Below, in pieces: positions 32,102 through 43,012 of a stretch of DNA of 64,000 bases. Made by a program: the position numbers and the translations under genes. Numbering within the stretch: position 1 is the first letter of the stretch; the number at the start of each line of letters is the position of its first letter. The DNA lies in the NCBI GenBank assembly GCA_034401795.1, contig CM067367.1, forward strand, positions 84,147,314-84,211,313, in the 5' to 3' direction. The notes beneath the pieces were generated by a model that was not told the origin of the DNA, did no database searches, and worked only from the letters and a program-made list of their open reading frames with translations. Source of the stretch: Chaetoderma sp. LZ-2023a (taxonomy: Eukaryota; Mollusca; Caudofoveata; Chaetodermatida; Chaetodermatidae).

Positions 32102-32677
32102 TTACGCTTTAAAATTTTTTACATAGCAAATCTTCTCGTGGCGGGGCAAACTGTGTCGCAAACTGAAGCCCTTACCACAACCGTTGCAGACATGCGGCTT
32201 ATAGTTCTTATGCTGATTGATATGATCCTCATAACGGTTTCTTATCTGGAAGTTTTTATTGCAATATTCACAGACGTAACGGAACTGCATTTTATGTTTC
32301 TCATTCACATGTTCTTTTAATCCACCTCTGCTTTTGTATCGTGCGCCGCACTCTTTGCAATCATATATATCTCTGTGCACAGATCTTTCATGGTACTGCA
32401 ACCACTCGATGGTAGTAAATGTATCCAAACATGACCTACATTTCCAAGCTTGTGAATGTTTCAGGTGAAGATGATTGGTCAAATCTGATTGACAATATGC
32501 TTGGTAACTGCACATATTACAGCTAAATACTGACTCGTCCAAAGCATGTAAGCTTTTCACAGAAGGCTTGACATCTTGAGCCAGGGTAATAATTGGATTT
32601 GTTCGTTCCAATGAGGCAGGAGGTTTGTCATAAGACTGTTTGTTAAATGAACCAGGTCCAGTTTCCACAGCATAGAG
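32102..32677 (-). CDS. C2H2 zinc-finger terminal exon E (5 fingers)
   Basis: Sister of exon D. The acceptor is tttgttttatag (ends 32678), phase 0 from LYAVETGPGS, 191 residues, same five fingers with identical spacing and the C2HC fifth finger. About 20 residues differ from D, mostly in the first 45 residues and at the C-terminus. In fingers 3 and 5 the changes fall on helix positions 2 and 5 (KSRCGLIE to KSRGGLKE; SLRQSLRR to SLRHSLPR), so DNA contacts may have shifted. The internal ATG at codon 5 region is not needed if the exon is spliced. The acceptor uses TAG rather than CAG, a slightly weaker site than in B, D and F. Confidence 0.9.
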   Translation of the reverse strand, partial: LYAVETGPGSFNKQSYDKPPASLERTNPIITLAQDVKPSVKSLHALDESVFSCNMCSYQAYCQSDLTNHLHLKHSQAWKCRSCLDTFTTIEWLQYHERSVHRDIYDCKECGARYKSRGGLKEHVNEKHKMQFRYVCEYCNKNFQIRNRYEDHINQHKNYKPHVCNGCGKGFSLRHSLPRHEKICYVKNFKA

Positions 32678-33519
32678 CTATAAAACAAACATACATATTC
32701 TCTTCAGAGGCTGATGGCATTTAATTAGAAACATTGGGAAACACTATATTCACAACCACGAAAAATGAGCCTGATTGCCTCACCTCAAATTCTCGTTACA
32801 ATTGTACAACATTCAAAGACTAATCTTACCCGGGCAACGTTTTATTAGCTCGGCACTATTTAACTAAGACATACCCCTGTGAAAAAAGTTCCATATGGCT
32901 ACATAATCAACCATGGTCTATCTTGAAATATGCCACGTGTGTGAACATATGGCAGGGAATATTGACAGATGTTTGATATTTTCTGACTGTTTCGACCATG
33001 GATTAAAATCATAAACCCTGGTCAACCATTTTTTGAACATGATTAAATTTGATAGAACAATTATTTGATGAACTGGTAAACCATTTTTTTACCCTTGTTG
33101 ACGTAACATTAAAAATAATGCAATGCTTTCACTGTAAACTTGTCCTTTTGAAATTAATAAATAATATTTAATTAACTGTAAGCCTGCTGAATTTCTGCAG
33201 ACTACATTTTCGACTGGGTTTAACTCTGGATACGCGGAATATTTTGAAACACAGTAATAAATGCGGAATAAATAGTCTGCACAAAATAATACAAATGTAG
33301 GGCAACCATTTCAAACTTTTGATCATACTCTTTTATATGCAGAAAGTTTGATCAATACTTATATCCGTCATAACCATTACGGTATCTAATGCCCATAATT
33401 ACAATCCTGTAGGCTCTACTCTGGTAGGCAGCAGGGTTCCCAGCACTTTATCAAAAGTAAATTCCCTGATATTCCCCTGAGAAATATGAAAGATTCCATG
33501 AGAAATAATTAACAACATC
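32678..33519. other. intron upstream of exon E
   Basis: To about 32945 it is duplicated with the exon D upstream intron. Beyond that it is unique, with a partial family B end at about 33170-33245 (gcctgctgaatttctgcag, ggaatattttgaaac). Confidence 0.5.
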
Positions 33520-33599
33520 TAGACTTGCGCGATTACGTGATTAAATCGAAAATCACGATTATGTTTTAAATCGTCAATTTATATGATTAACAAGAGCTC

Positions 33600-35110
33600 C
33601 GCAAACGGCGCATAATACCACGCCATGATGACAAACCAATGAATGAGAGCTATCAGAAAATATTTATTTCTTCCTCAGACCCATCATCATCCTTAATGAA
33701 GTCAGTGATCCGTTAAAATGGTCTAGGAGGTATCGTCCGGAAACCAATTTTCAAGATGGCTGTCACTGACTGGCAGCCATATTGGATTTTGGATTATTGT
33801 CAATTTCGATAAGTTTCTTCGCCAGACATATTCCAACGACCCTAGGAAGTGATCCTATAAATGGTAACGGAGATATCATCCAGAAACAAACTTTCAAGAT
33901 GGCAGCCAGTGGCTGGCGGCCATCGTGGATTTTGGATCATTGTCGATTTCGATAATTTTCTTCCTGAGACCTAGTCCAACCACTCTATGAAGCTTCAAAG
34001 CGATCCGATAAATGATAAGAGTTATTATCTGGAAACCAATTTTCAAACTGGCCACCAGTGGCTGGTGGCCATCTTGGATTTCGGATCATTGTCGATTTTG
34101 ATAGTTTTCTTCCTCAGACCTAGTCCAACCACTCTATGAAGTTTCAAAGCGATCCGATAAACGGTAATGGAGTTATCATCCGGAAACCAATTTTCCTGAT
34201 GGCCGCCTGCGGCTGCCGGCCATCTTGGCTTTCGGATCCTCATCGATTTCGAAAGGTTTCTTCCCCAGACCTAGTCCACCCACTCTATGAAGTTTCAGAG
34301 ATGCGATAAACGGAAACGGAGTTATCATATCCGGAAACCAATTTTCAAGATGGTCACCGGTGGTTGGCAACCACCTTGGATTTCGGATCATTGTCAATTT
34401 CGATAATTTTCTTCCTCAGACCTAGTCCAACCACTCTATGAAGCTTCAAAACGATCCGATAAACGATAACGGAGTTATTATCTGGAAACCAATTTTCAAG
34501 ATGGCCACCAGTGGCTGGTGGCCATCTTGGATTTCGGATCATTGTCCATTTTGAGTTTTCTTCCTCAGACCTAGTCCAACCACTCTATGAAGTTTCAAAA
34601 CGATCCGATAAACGGTAATGGAGTTATCATCCAGAAACCAATTTTCGTGATGGCCGCCTGCGGCTGCCGGCCATCTTGGATTTCGGATCCTCATCTATTT
34701 CGAAAGGTTTCTTACCCAGACCTAGTCCACCCACTCTATGAAGTTTCAAAGCGATGCGATAAACGGAAACAGAGTTATCATATCCGGAAACCAATTTTCA
34801 AGATGGTCACCGGTGGTTGGTGGCCATCTGGATTTCGGATCATCATCGATTTCGATAGGTTTCTTCACCTGGAAACCAATTTTCAAGATGGCCGCCGGTG
34901 GCTGGTGGCCATCTTGGATTTTGGATCATTGTCAATCTTGATAGGTTTCTTCCCCAGAGATAGTCAAACCACCCTATGTAGTTTCATAGCGATCCGAGAA
35001 ATGATAACGGAGTTATCATCCGGAAACCACTCTGCCACTTGCATGCTTGCACGCCCACCCGGATGGACGGCACCATTACATAATACAACGCCAAACTTTT
35101 TGGCAGGGTA
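33600..35110. repeat. minisatellite with TTTTCAAGATGGCC units
   Basis: Some nine imperfect units of about 100-170 bases are present. Each runs gatccgataaacggtaacgg, ccggaaaccaattttcaag, a GGTGGCTGGTGGCC palindromic block, atcttggatttcggatcat and ctagtccaaccactctatg. Higher-order pattern: units near 34190 and 34640 share a gccgcctgcggctgccggcc variant about 450 bases apart. Both-strand open frames result from the repeat period and not from a gene. Confidence 0.85.
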
Positions 35111-35221
35111 TAAAGATTAAATAGACGAATAATCGTGAATATTTTCTATTGCATAAAATATTTCAAAACCCAACTTTCAATTACTTTTTAATGCAAATGT
35201 CATGAAAAATAATATTTTGCT

Positions 35222-35402
35222 TAGTTAATCTATATCCATTTGCGGGGAAAGAGAGCACTATTTTTTAAAACATATAACTCGAATGCCTGGCTTGAGAATC
35301 GAGCCAGGCATTCCAGTGATACATTTTCAAAAATAGTCTTCACTTGGCCTGCAAATGGACTTTTCTAAACACCATTGCAGTTTTCGTCATTGATATTCTT
35401 TT
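35222..35402. repeat. palindromic MITE, family A copy
   Basis: Central palindrome ggcttgagaatcgagccagg and right arm ggcctgcaaatggactttt; left end eroded. Nested in the hAT-like element. Confidence 0.7.
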
Positions 35403-35515
35403 GTTATGTCTTGGTAATTTGTAGCCAAGCTGATTAATCGAGTAATCACGATTATTTTTTAATAATCAATCCATCCGATCACTCAACACAATAATCGCAC
35501 AAGCCTAACACCATC

Positions 35516-36690
35516 ATTATCATATATTAATATATCCTATGTAATGGAATAATAGAATTTTGAAACCATTTCCATTACAAAAGGCTGTGTCAAAATCTAT
35601 TCGTAACAATAGTTTTGAAATATCTGTAGTGCTAGTATAGTTTTTTAAATGTCACATTTAGCAGATCCCGGAGACAATTAGCAATTGTTTATACCTCTCT
35701 TAGAGACAAATGATTGTAAGGAAGTCAATTACTGGTGACACATGCGCTGATCGCTATTTGATAGGGTGAGATCCGACAGATACTCGAGGCTGCTATCCTC
35801 CTATTGACATGATTTGACGAGAGCACATACTGGGTATGAACTCTGACGGCTTTGGCGCTAGTCAAGCAACCAGAGAGTGATAGCCTAAACTCGTACTGAA
35901 TTTGACAGATCAAATTTTCCCAAAAAATAGTTATGTCGTAAATTTTGCCAGAAAAACAATTGTTCAATAGTTACTGGTATATTTTATTTTGGAGATTTAG
36001 CAAATGGGTACCAGAGGTTTTGATACTCCCCAAATTTTGTACTTGACTGTCAAACCGACATTACACAAGTTATGGTTGTCCGTTAAGAAACTGTAGTTGT
36101 CCCGGGATGTCTGACTAGCTATTTTGCGAGCCCTGCTGGGAAGACAGAGGTGGATGTAGCAAAGCAACTAGGATACAGGTACTATATACAACAGAGTGTT
36201 AGCCTGTGCATACAATCATTTTAATTTATTCCCTGATTTTGGGTCTAAATTTTCCTGGAAAAATGGAAACACATTTTCAATGTTTTCCCCGATTTCCTGA
36301 GTGGCTGGGAACCCTGTACAGGTATTTCCTTTGATGTACATAACTAACATAAGTGGACCCGAGCAGCTGAATAAGTGGTGGATGGAAGGATGCCGATATA
36401 AAACGTGTTCAGACACTAAAAACACTCATGGTAAATGTGGTAAAATGATAGCAGGATTATGAACTCAAGCAATCCAACCTTAGCACGGCGGACCTCTATG
36501 GTTTGAACATAATGCCATTTACTAACCATAGTTTGATCTTGAACATGCAACAGGAGAAATATACAATAGCCGAGTGATGTCATACAAGTATATGATGTCA
36601 TAATCAATTACGTCATATGTATGCCGATCTCACAATACATGATGACGCGTCTCCGTAATGAAGATTGAAAAGTCAAGTGTACGAATTGTA
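35516..36690. other. intron, nothing firm
   Basis: Unique-looking AT-rich sequence. A pair of related phrases (tcccaaaaaatagttatgtc and tttcctggaaaaatgg) is all that stands out. No finger motif on either strand. Confidence 0.4.
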
Positions 36691-37300
36691 TTATATGGCT
36701 TTACTATTTAATAAACATTCATTTGAATATTTTGAACTAATTTGACTGAGAGCCATTGCTGCTCCAAGCAGCAACAGCCGACAGTCAAATTAGTTTCAAA
36801 ATATTCAACACGTATATAGTTACCTTGAAAATGAGATTCTGCGAAATAGGATTAAGTATCTAAATTGATTCCAACACACATAAAACATGGGGGGGGGGGG
36901 GGGGCTTCGCTAGAAATGGGCGGGGCATAGTTAGAAAAGAATGGAAGAATCCAGTTTCTCATACGCCATTATAATCAATGTCACATGTGGGATAACCTTA
37001 TAATAAAATAGGTCATGAATGACATGATTTAGTCCTCCATAAATGCTTAATAGTACATCAAGTTCTAAGAATTGAATGCCGTTACTATTCAATACGCATT
37101 CTGTTGAATATTTTGAAACTAATTTTCCCGGCTGCTGTTGCTGCCATGAGCAAAATACTCAAAAGCTTACCTGTATAGTTTTCTGGAAATTTAGATTCAG
37201 AGTACAGGAATCGATTGATCCCAACACGGACAAAGCGTGGATGCAGTTTAGCTAAAGATGGGTGGTGGCATAGCTAAAACTGGATTCTACATTGGCCTGT
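36691..37300. repeat. family C hairpin and related dispersed repeat
   Basis: A hairpin of about 80 bases at about 36725-36815 (gaatattttgaactaatttg / caaattagtttcaaaatatt) with the turn at gctgctccaagcagcaac. The region then continues through aggattaagtatctaaattg, a G-run at about 36890-36904 and gctagaaatgggcggggc. A second degraded copy begins at about 37085. Confidence 0.65.
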
Positions 37301-38063
37301 ATGTCGAGCCATATGCAAGCTATAGCCATAAATTATGGTTATTGTAGAGTATGGAAACATAGGAAATGATATGGTGTGGCGTGGCATGGCGTGGTTGATG
37401 TGATGGTAGGATATGTACATAGACAGGAGAATATTATTTTAAGCTCTCTGAATTCAAGCAGAATTACATTAACACAGAGAAAATACTCTCCTTACTGTAT
37501 TCGTTTTATGATCAGGGACATTTTCTTAGCATTCATTTAGAAAGTACAGTAGTTACTGGTGACTAAATTAGATTGATTGCATCAACATGGTAAGATGTAC
37601 AACCAATAAAATGGCATACAAGAGCAACAATTATTGTTATAATTGTCATAGATTGTACCAAAAGTGAAAAGGTCACCATCCCTAACTTAAAGCTGCCGAG
37701 TTCTACAACTGGCACCAAAAAAGAAAGCAAAATTCTAACATATTTACATTAATATAGAAAGTGTATTGACTATTTGCTACATGTACAGTAAACTGATTAA
37801 TTATTTGTCATGTCGGTATAAAGCATTAATTATATGTTATATCATTGTATCAAGGCCAATGAAAGGCTTGCAAACGTGGTGAACAAAGGAGACTTAACTG
37901 AAGCAGCATAACTACAAAATAATTTCTCCTGATTTTCCAGATGGCCTAAAACTTAGTATCAATGCATAGAACTATGTAGACAATTATACACTTTGATATA
38001 CACAGCACATTATAACAAGAGATAACATCCCTGGGAAAATGTTTGTTGGTTGCAACGTGGTAA
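37301..38063. other. 3' flank of exon F, unique
   Basis: No coding signal. gcaacgtggtaaaac at 38052-38066 matches the sequence just below the poly(A) signal of exons D and E. No minus-strand AATAAA occurs between here and about 37250. Confidence 0.5.
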
Positions 38064-38263
38064 AACAGCCACAGACACCCCACACACCACCACCACCACA
38101 CCCCTCCCCCCTCCCCTCCCACCTTGGGGTTGGTCTGGAGTTTTGTTAACCACATACACATACTTACCGTTCAATCACTACTTGCTAAATGTGGGGTTAA
38201 TTGATTTAGCAAGTAGTAGCAAGTAGTGATTGAACGGTATAGATGTTTGTGGTGTAATAACAA
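38064..38263. mobile_element. end-only DIRS-2 derivative abutting exon F
   Basis: The left part (about 38064-38190) matches the outer left end of DIRS-2, with ttggtctggagttttgttaa and catacttaccgttcaatcac. The right part (38201-38263) matches its outer right end, through tgatttagcaagtagt to ggtgtaataacaa. Only about 10 unrelated bases lie between, so all internal sequence is gone. A 10-base gtagtagcaa stutter is present at the right arm. The last base lies directly next to the exon F stop codon. Confidence 0.85.
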
Positions 38264-38839
38264 CTAAGCTTTTGATTTTTTGCTCTTGCACATCCTCTGG
38301 TGAGACAGCATGCTATGTCGAAAACTGAAGCCTTTATCACAAACATTGCAGACATGTGGTTTACAGTTCTTATGCTGATTAATATGGTCCTCATAACGGT
38401 TTCTATTTTGAAAATTTTTATTGCAATATTCACAGATGTAACGAAATCGCATTTTATGTTTCTCATTCACATGTTCAACTAATGATCCTTTGCGTTGGTA
38501 TCTCGCACCACACTCTTTGCAATCAAATACATCTCTGTGCACTGTTTTTTCATGGTATTGCAGCCACTCGATGGAAGTAAATGTATCCAAACATGAACTG
38601 CATTTCCAAGCTTGTGAATGTTTCAGGTGAAGATGATTGGTCAAATCTGATTGACAATATGGTTGGTAACTGCACATGTTACAGCTATATAATGTCTCAT
38701 TCAGTGAGTGTACGGTTTTCACAGAAGATTGGGTGAGTTGTTGCGCCAAGGTCATATTTGGATGTGCCAATGAATCATGAGACAGAACATAAAAACATTG
38801 ACGGTTAAATGAAGCAGGTTCAGTACCCATAGCAGAGAG
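38264..38839 (-). CDS. C2H2 zinc-finger terminal exon F (5 fingers)
   Basis: Third intact D-type exon. The acceptor tttttgttttgcag ends at 38840, phase 0 from LSAMGTEPAS, exon length again 576 bases. Five fingers with D spacing; the fifth (CNVCDKGFSFRHSMLSHQRMC) ends in Cys and so is C2HC. Fingers 1, 2 and 4 are nearly unchanged from D and E. Finger 3 (YQRKGSLVEH) and finger 5 are most diverged. The N-terminal linker is largely rewritten (HDSLAHPNMTLAQQLTQ), though ASF/LAQ anchors remain. The TAG stop is followed at once by the DIRS derivative, so the native 3' UTR and its poly(A) signal have been displaced. Confidence 0.9.
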   Translation of the reverse strand, partial: LSAMGTEPASFNRQCFYVLSHDSLAHPNMTLAQQLTQSSVKTVHSLNETLYSCNMCSYQPYCQSDLTNHLHLKHSQAWKCSSCLDTFTSIEWLQYHEKTVHRDVFDCKECGARYQRKGSLVEHVNEKHKMRFRYICEYCNKNFQNRNRYEDHINQHKNCKPHVCNVCDKGFSFRHSMLSHQRMCKSKKSKA

Positions 38840-39579
38840 CTGCAAAACAAAAATACAGATTCGCTTGAAAAGCAGATTACTTTGATATGAAGTACAGTGA
38901 AATGTATCCACGAGTCAAACGCAGTAGCGCAATGATTTATCCCCGAGTCACTTATGATGTCCCGTGTGACAGCTCAAATTCTACTGATAAGATCTCCATT
39001 AAATTTGGGCGGACATAATAACCACGCACAATTAGTACACAGTAGCAATGTAGTATCAGAAAATAATGAATGTACCCATATTACATAGATTTTGACATTG
39101 CGGTTTGAAAATATGCAGAAACATTTCTTCGCAAGGGCAGCTTATATATTACATGTACGTCTTTATGAAGTTTGATAATTTTACAAAAGTACATTTGGTG
39201 TTGCACTGGATTTCATGTGCAACCTAAACAAATCCTGTTCTGTGACAGATCAAAGAGGAAAGAGCTAGGGTAGATGATAAATTAAGGTGTATATATTTGG
39301 CTAAATCTGGTTGAGCATGTTATTAAACATCACAAGATATCCTTAAGTCTTGGAAAGGCCACACAATGCAAACAGTCACCAGGAGATCTATGTTTGTCAA
39401 TTCAAGATCAAGAACTGTTCACTCAATGTCACAGCAAGGAATATAAGGATGTCACCAGGGCTGGACGTGGGCTTGAGCTTTGGCTATCCTAGCAGCGCTA
39501 TAAATTCATCTTTATCAAATTCATGTAGGCGAGCTTAAGAATAATCACTAGATATTAGGTTCCGCTGAAAATAGCTTTC
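38840..39579. other. intron upstream of exon F
   Basis: Starts with the acceptor. No further duplicated block with D or E is evident past the first 20 bases. A plus-strand frame at 39350-39538 is short and has no recognisable motif. Confidence 0.45.
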
Positions 39580-39592
39580 ATAAGAGCTGCGC

Positions 39593-39826
39593 TTGCCCTG
39601 TAGGTGGGGCTTAGAATACACCTTCCATATCCTCTGCGTGTCGTACGAGGCGACTAAAGGAGGTAAGGGTGAGGTAACCCTGACAGAAACCTCGAGTGCT
39701 GAAGACGGAGGTTCCAGGCCGCATGGCGCACTCTAATAAACCATGGACCCACCCACTTAACGCTTATGATCATGTCGATAGTCACTTACATGACTGGCGG
39801 TATGATCAGCGAACGAAAAGAAGACG
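39593..39826. mobile_element. short retro-inserted element with 13-bp target duplication
   Basis: Flanked by perfect direct repeats ataagagctgcgc at 39580-39592 and 39827-39839. The 234-base insert starts ttgccctgtaggtggggc, contains gtcgtacgaggcgactaaag and ends gaacgaaaagaagacg. A 13-base duplication points to target-primed reverse transcription (LINE fragment or SINE). No A-tail and no coding sequence are visible, so the family is unknown. Confidence 0.7.
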
Positions 39827-39839
39827 ATAAGAGCTGCGC

Positions 39840-41384
39840 GATCTTGACTGGATTGAACCATTAATTAAGCTTTACTATATTTGGTTGCCTCTATATCTGG
39901 TCAACAACATGTTCTCAAACATCATATGATATTCTTGATTTTTTCATGTCGGTAACCCTGAGAATGACCATTAACTATCACATTCCTCTGAAATTGGTTT
40001 TCATTCAGACATGTTAGACTTGTGCTATTGTCATGGTGCTATTAGGCAAGGTATAGGAAATTCTGGGTGGAGTTATATATTATTGATTTTAACCAGCATA
40101 AATTAGAATGTTCATAATTATGACCTGCTGAATCATATGAAATCAAGCAAGACAATTCTAGGAGTATAGTGGATAGCGGACAATAGCCCAATTAATAGCC
40201 AAGACAACCAGAGACACAGCTTGCAGTGTGTACAGTACTCCAAGATATGTATGTATGCTGAACTTTAATATATAACATACTTATGAAAATACATGTGTAT
40301 AACCTGATAACAATTTTCATCCTGAATCCCCACAAACATGATTTCAAGACATTGGCATAAGAAACCAGCATATTATTTCGGAAATAATTTGACTGAAAGT
40401 TGTTGCTGCCTCAAGCAGAAAGAACCTTCACTTTGATTGTTTAAAATTAGTCATCATGATTTTCTGAATTTGGCAGAGTAAAATACTGTCAGCACGCACA
40501 CAGAATAAGTGGTTAATTTTATTTATTTCATTGAATTGCATAAATCCAGTATTGACAAAAGTACTATAAGTAAAAACTTGATTCTTTAAACAAATTATTA
40601 ATGATTTTAGACATGTTCTGAACCTATTTCGAGCATGTCTGTTCACTACCTGTCTGTTTACTTTAACTACCACTGGCTATAAAATGTGAATGATTTTGTA
40701 TATTTGACAGATAGCGATAGATAGATTATAGTAAGAGTGTGAGAGCCAGACTGATAGATATAGAGATTCATAGTTAGAGATAGTTTTCTACAGATAGATA
40801 ATTAGTGTTTGTAATGTTCAATATCACCAGTACATCGCATGAAGTAAAGTTTAGAATTATTAAAAGCTTAATATCAGTAAATTTGAAAAACAATCTTGCT
40901 TAAATTGTTAATTAGTGTCTTCACCCGTCGTCTTATCATGAAGTGTAGCAGAGCTATTTCCACCCAGCTAATCCCCCTTATTCTGAAACAGTTGGACAAA
41001 ATCCCCGTAACACTACCTTGACTGGATTGAACCATTGATCTCTGTCATATCTGTAGAACAGGAATCAAGTCCATCCTATCAGATAAAGGTTATCGGTATG
41101 TGGTGAAAACTATACAAAAAGGATACATACAGAATACTATAATTCTTTTATTATTGTCTATAGCAGATTTATAACAAAAACACAATTACTTAAACAATTA
41201 ACACAATTAAACAAATTAATGAAAATGATCTTGGCCTGATTAGCTTTTTGAATTTTAGCTACTCGAACACACTTCCTAAAATGAACAAACATGATCATCT
41301 GTTGCCATTAAAATAACAGTTGCATCCATGGGCAACCCACATTAACACACGCAGTGCAATGGATCTGTAGTGTTCACCTTAACC
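39840..41384. other. intron, nothing firm
   Basis: A cttgactggattgaaccatt phrase occurs at about 39843 and again at about 41018, followed by unrelated sequence, suggesting fragments of one dispersed repeat. (GATA)-like tracts lie near 40708-40800, and a half family B core is near 40385. Confidence 0.4.
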
Positions 41385-41465
41385 CTTTAACACTCATATC
41401 AGACAAAAACAGCTTCTGCAGTGGTCTGGGGAGAAATGCCCATTTTTGGACAGTTAAAGGTTAAA
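41385..41465. repeat. short family A MITE (internal deletion)
   Basis: Left end ttaaccctttaacactcata and right end acagttaaaggttaaac only about 60 bases apart. The internal palindrome is missing. Confidence 0.65.
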
Positions 41466-41900
41466 CAGAGGTACTTGACCAAGAACCATGGGAAAGTATG
41501 AATTGCCAAAATGTCTGAATAACCAAAAAGCTGCAAGTCACATGTACGTCTATGAACTTGACCTACAGAAACCCTTTTATCACCAAAATGACCTACAACC
41601 GGTAAAAAACCTAAACCACCAAAAGTTTTTCCAACCACCAAAATGGACACGACCGGTAAAAAATTCACAACTGGTAAAAATGACCACAACCACCAAAAAA
41701 GTTGTCCAACCACCAAAAATGGCAGAACCGGCAAGAAACTTACAACTGGCAAAAAATATCACAACTGCCAGAAAACGGTCACAACCGCCAAAAAAGGCAC
41801 AACTGGTAAAAAAGTCACAACCAGTAAACTTGACCCCAACCGGTAAAATACAGGTCAACCGGTAAAATGTTTGACCATACCGCCAAACCCCAAAAAATTT
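41466..41900. repeat. low-complexity ACAACCxxCAAAAA array
   Basis: About 300 bases of units such as acaactggtaaaaaa and ccaaccaccaaaaatgg, strongly strand-biased (A/C on plus). Open frames on both strands (Lys/Thr/Asn-rich or Phe/Gly-rich) come from composition and not from selection. Confidence 0.75.
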
Positions 41901-42856
41901 CAAATGGGGGAACCATCAATCTGGTTTTTCTCTGCCTATATATAGTCAAGATCTACTCAATCCACAGGCTCGCCCAGTAAGGGTATAAAAGGGACGAAAA
42001 TTTCAATCCAGATCATTCAGACTTTTGGTCTCACATTGCGACCAAGCGTCAGGCTAAATAACCTACAAGTAGCTCATATAACTGACTACATTGTTATTCA
42101 CTGACCTTATATTAGTATTAGTTTAAAGTCGAACTGTCTACCAGTATTCTGAGGGACACAGATCTTCATGTGAACATTGCATTCAATCTTTAACCCTCTT
42201 TTACCTCTCTGATGTCCAAATTTTAAAATTAAAAGATGAACTGGTGTTCATTGTTCAACAAATTTGGTGAAAGATGTTGCTGTCATAGACAGCAGCATCG
42301 TCCACCAAAATTGTTGGAAGATGTTGACCCGTTTCTTTGCTCATAATTGACAGTGAAAGATAGAATATTGACATCAGAGTGGCAATAGTTAAAGGAAACG
42401 ACAAAAAAACTTGATTTTCAAGTCAACCCCCCATATGCAATCTAAGTTAATAAATAACCTTCAACATAGTCCAAAAGATAAATTGCATCTATCTAGTGAG
42501 CACCAAGCCATTAAAAAACTCCCTAAAAAGCAACATTTGGGGGTTTGGGGGTGTGGGGGGGGGGGCAAATACTTGTATTCCACATCCATAAATTACTCAT
42601 ACCATGTCCGTGTAGGTCAGGAAACACAAATGGATGCCCCTGAAGTTTGCACAAATTGTGTGGCTTTGCATATGCCAAGGAAATTCTCTCTGTGTGTGTA
42701 ATATATCCATCCACCAGGTATCATGTACATGTGAAATTATATCTACACAAAAACCGGGTATAAATGTGTGCGCATACGAACAATATATATTACGCAGACG
42801 GACGTACAGACATGTGCTCACTTTGACTACTTTACCCAATTAATGGTCAAATCAAC
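41901..42856. other. intron, nothing firm
   Basis: A small hairpin at about 42270-42315 (caaatttggtgaaagatg / gtccaccaaaattgttgg) and a G-run near 42540-42565. No coding signal. Confidence 0.4.
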
Positions 42857-43012
42857 TTAACCCTTTAAAACACAAGCCAGCCAAATTAGTTTCTGCAATG
42901 GTCATGAGAAATGTCCTTTGTAGACGAAGATTATATTTTTTAATATACCCCTGGAATAACTGGCTCGATAACTGAGCCAGTCATTGTCATTCCTTTTTCA
43001 AACAATCTCATA
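42857..43012. repeat. palindromic MITE, family A copy
   Basis: Left end ttaaccctttaaaacacaag; central ggctcgataactgagccagt; truncated on the right. Confidence 0.7.

Larger units (their letters stand above)
33520..35507. mobile_element. hAT-like non-autonomous element (candidate)
   Basis: Ends are tagacttgcgcgatta at 33520 and taatcgcacaagccta at 35507, inverted with two mismatches in 16. Subterminal regions on both sides are rich in aatcacgattat. Flanking octamers are acaacatc (33512-33519) and acaccatc (35508-35515), matching at 7 of 8, as an aged hAT target duplication would. No transposase is inside. The cargo is the minisatellite at 33600-35110 plus a family A MITE. Confidence 0.6.

Noticed and set aside
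33600-35110. Regularly spaced repeats resembling a CRISPR array
   Set aside because: Units are 100-170 bases and contiguous, without unique spacers, in an animal intron.
34587-35120. Long plus-strand open frame (177 codons)
   Set aside because: It follows the minisatellite period, has no domain, and equivalent frames appear on the other strand; a product of the repeat.
41488-41903. Overlapping open frames on both strands, Lys/Thr-rich and Phe/Gly-rich
   Set aside because: The sequence is an A/C-biased tandem array with no stop codons by composition; no start context or homology.
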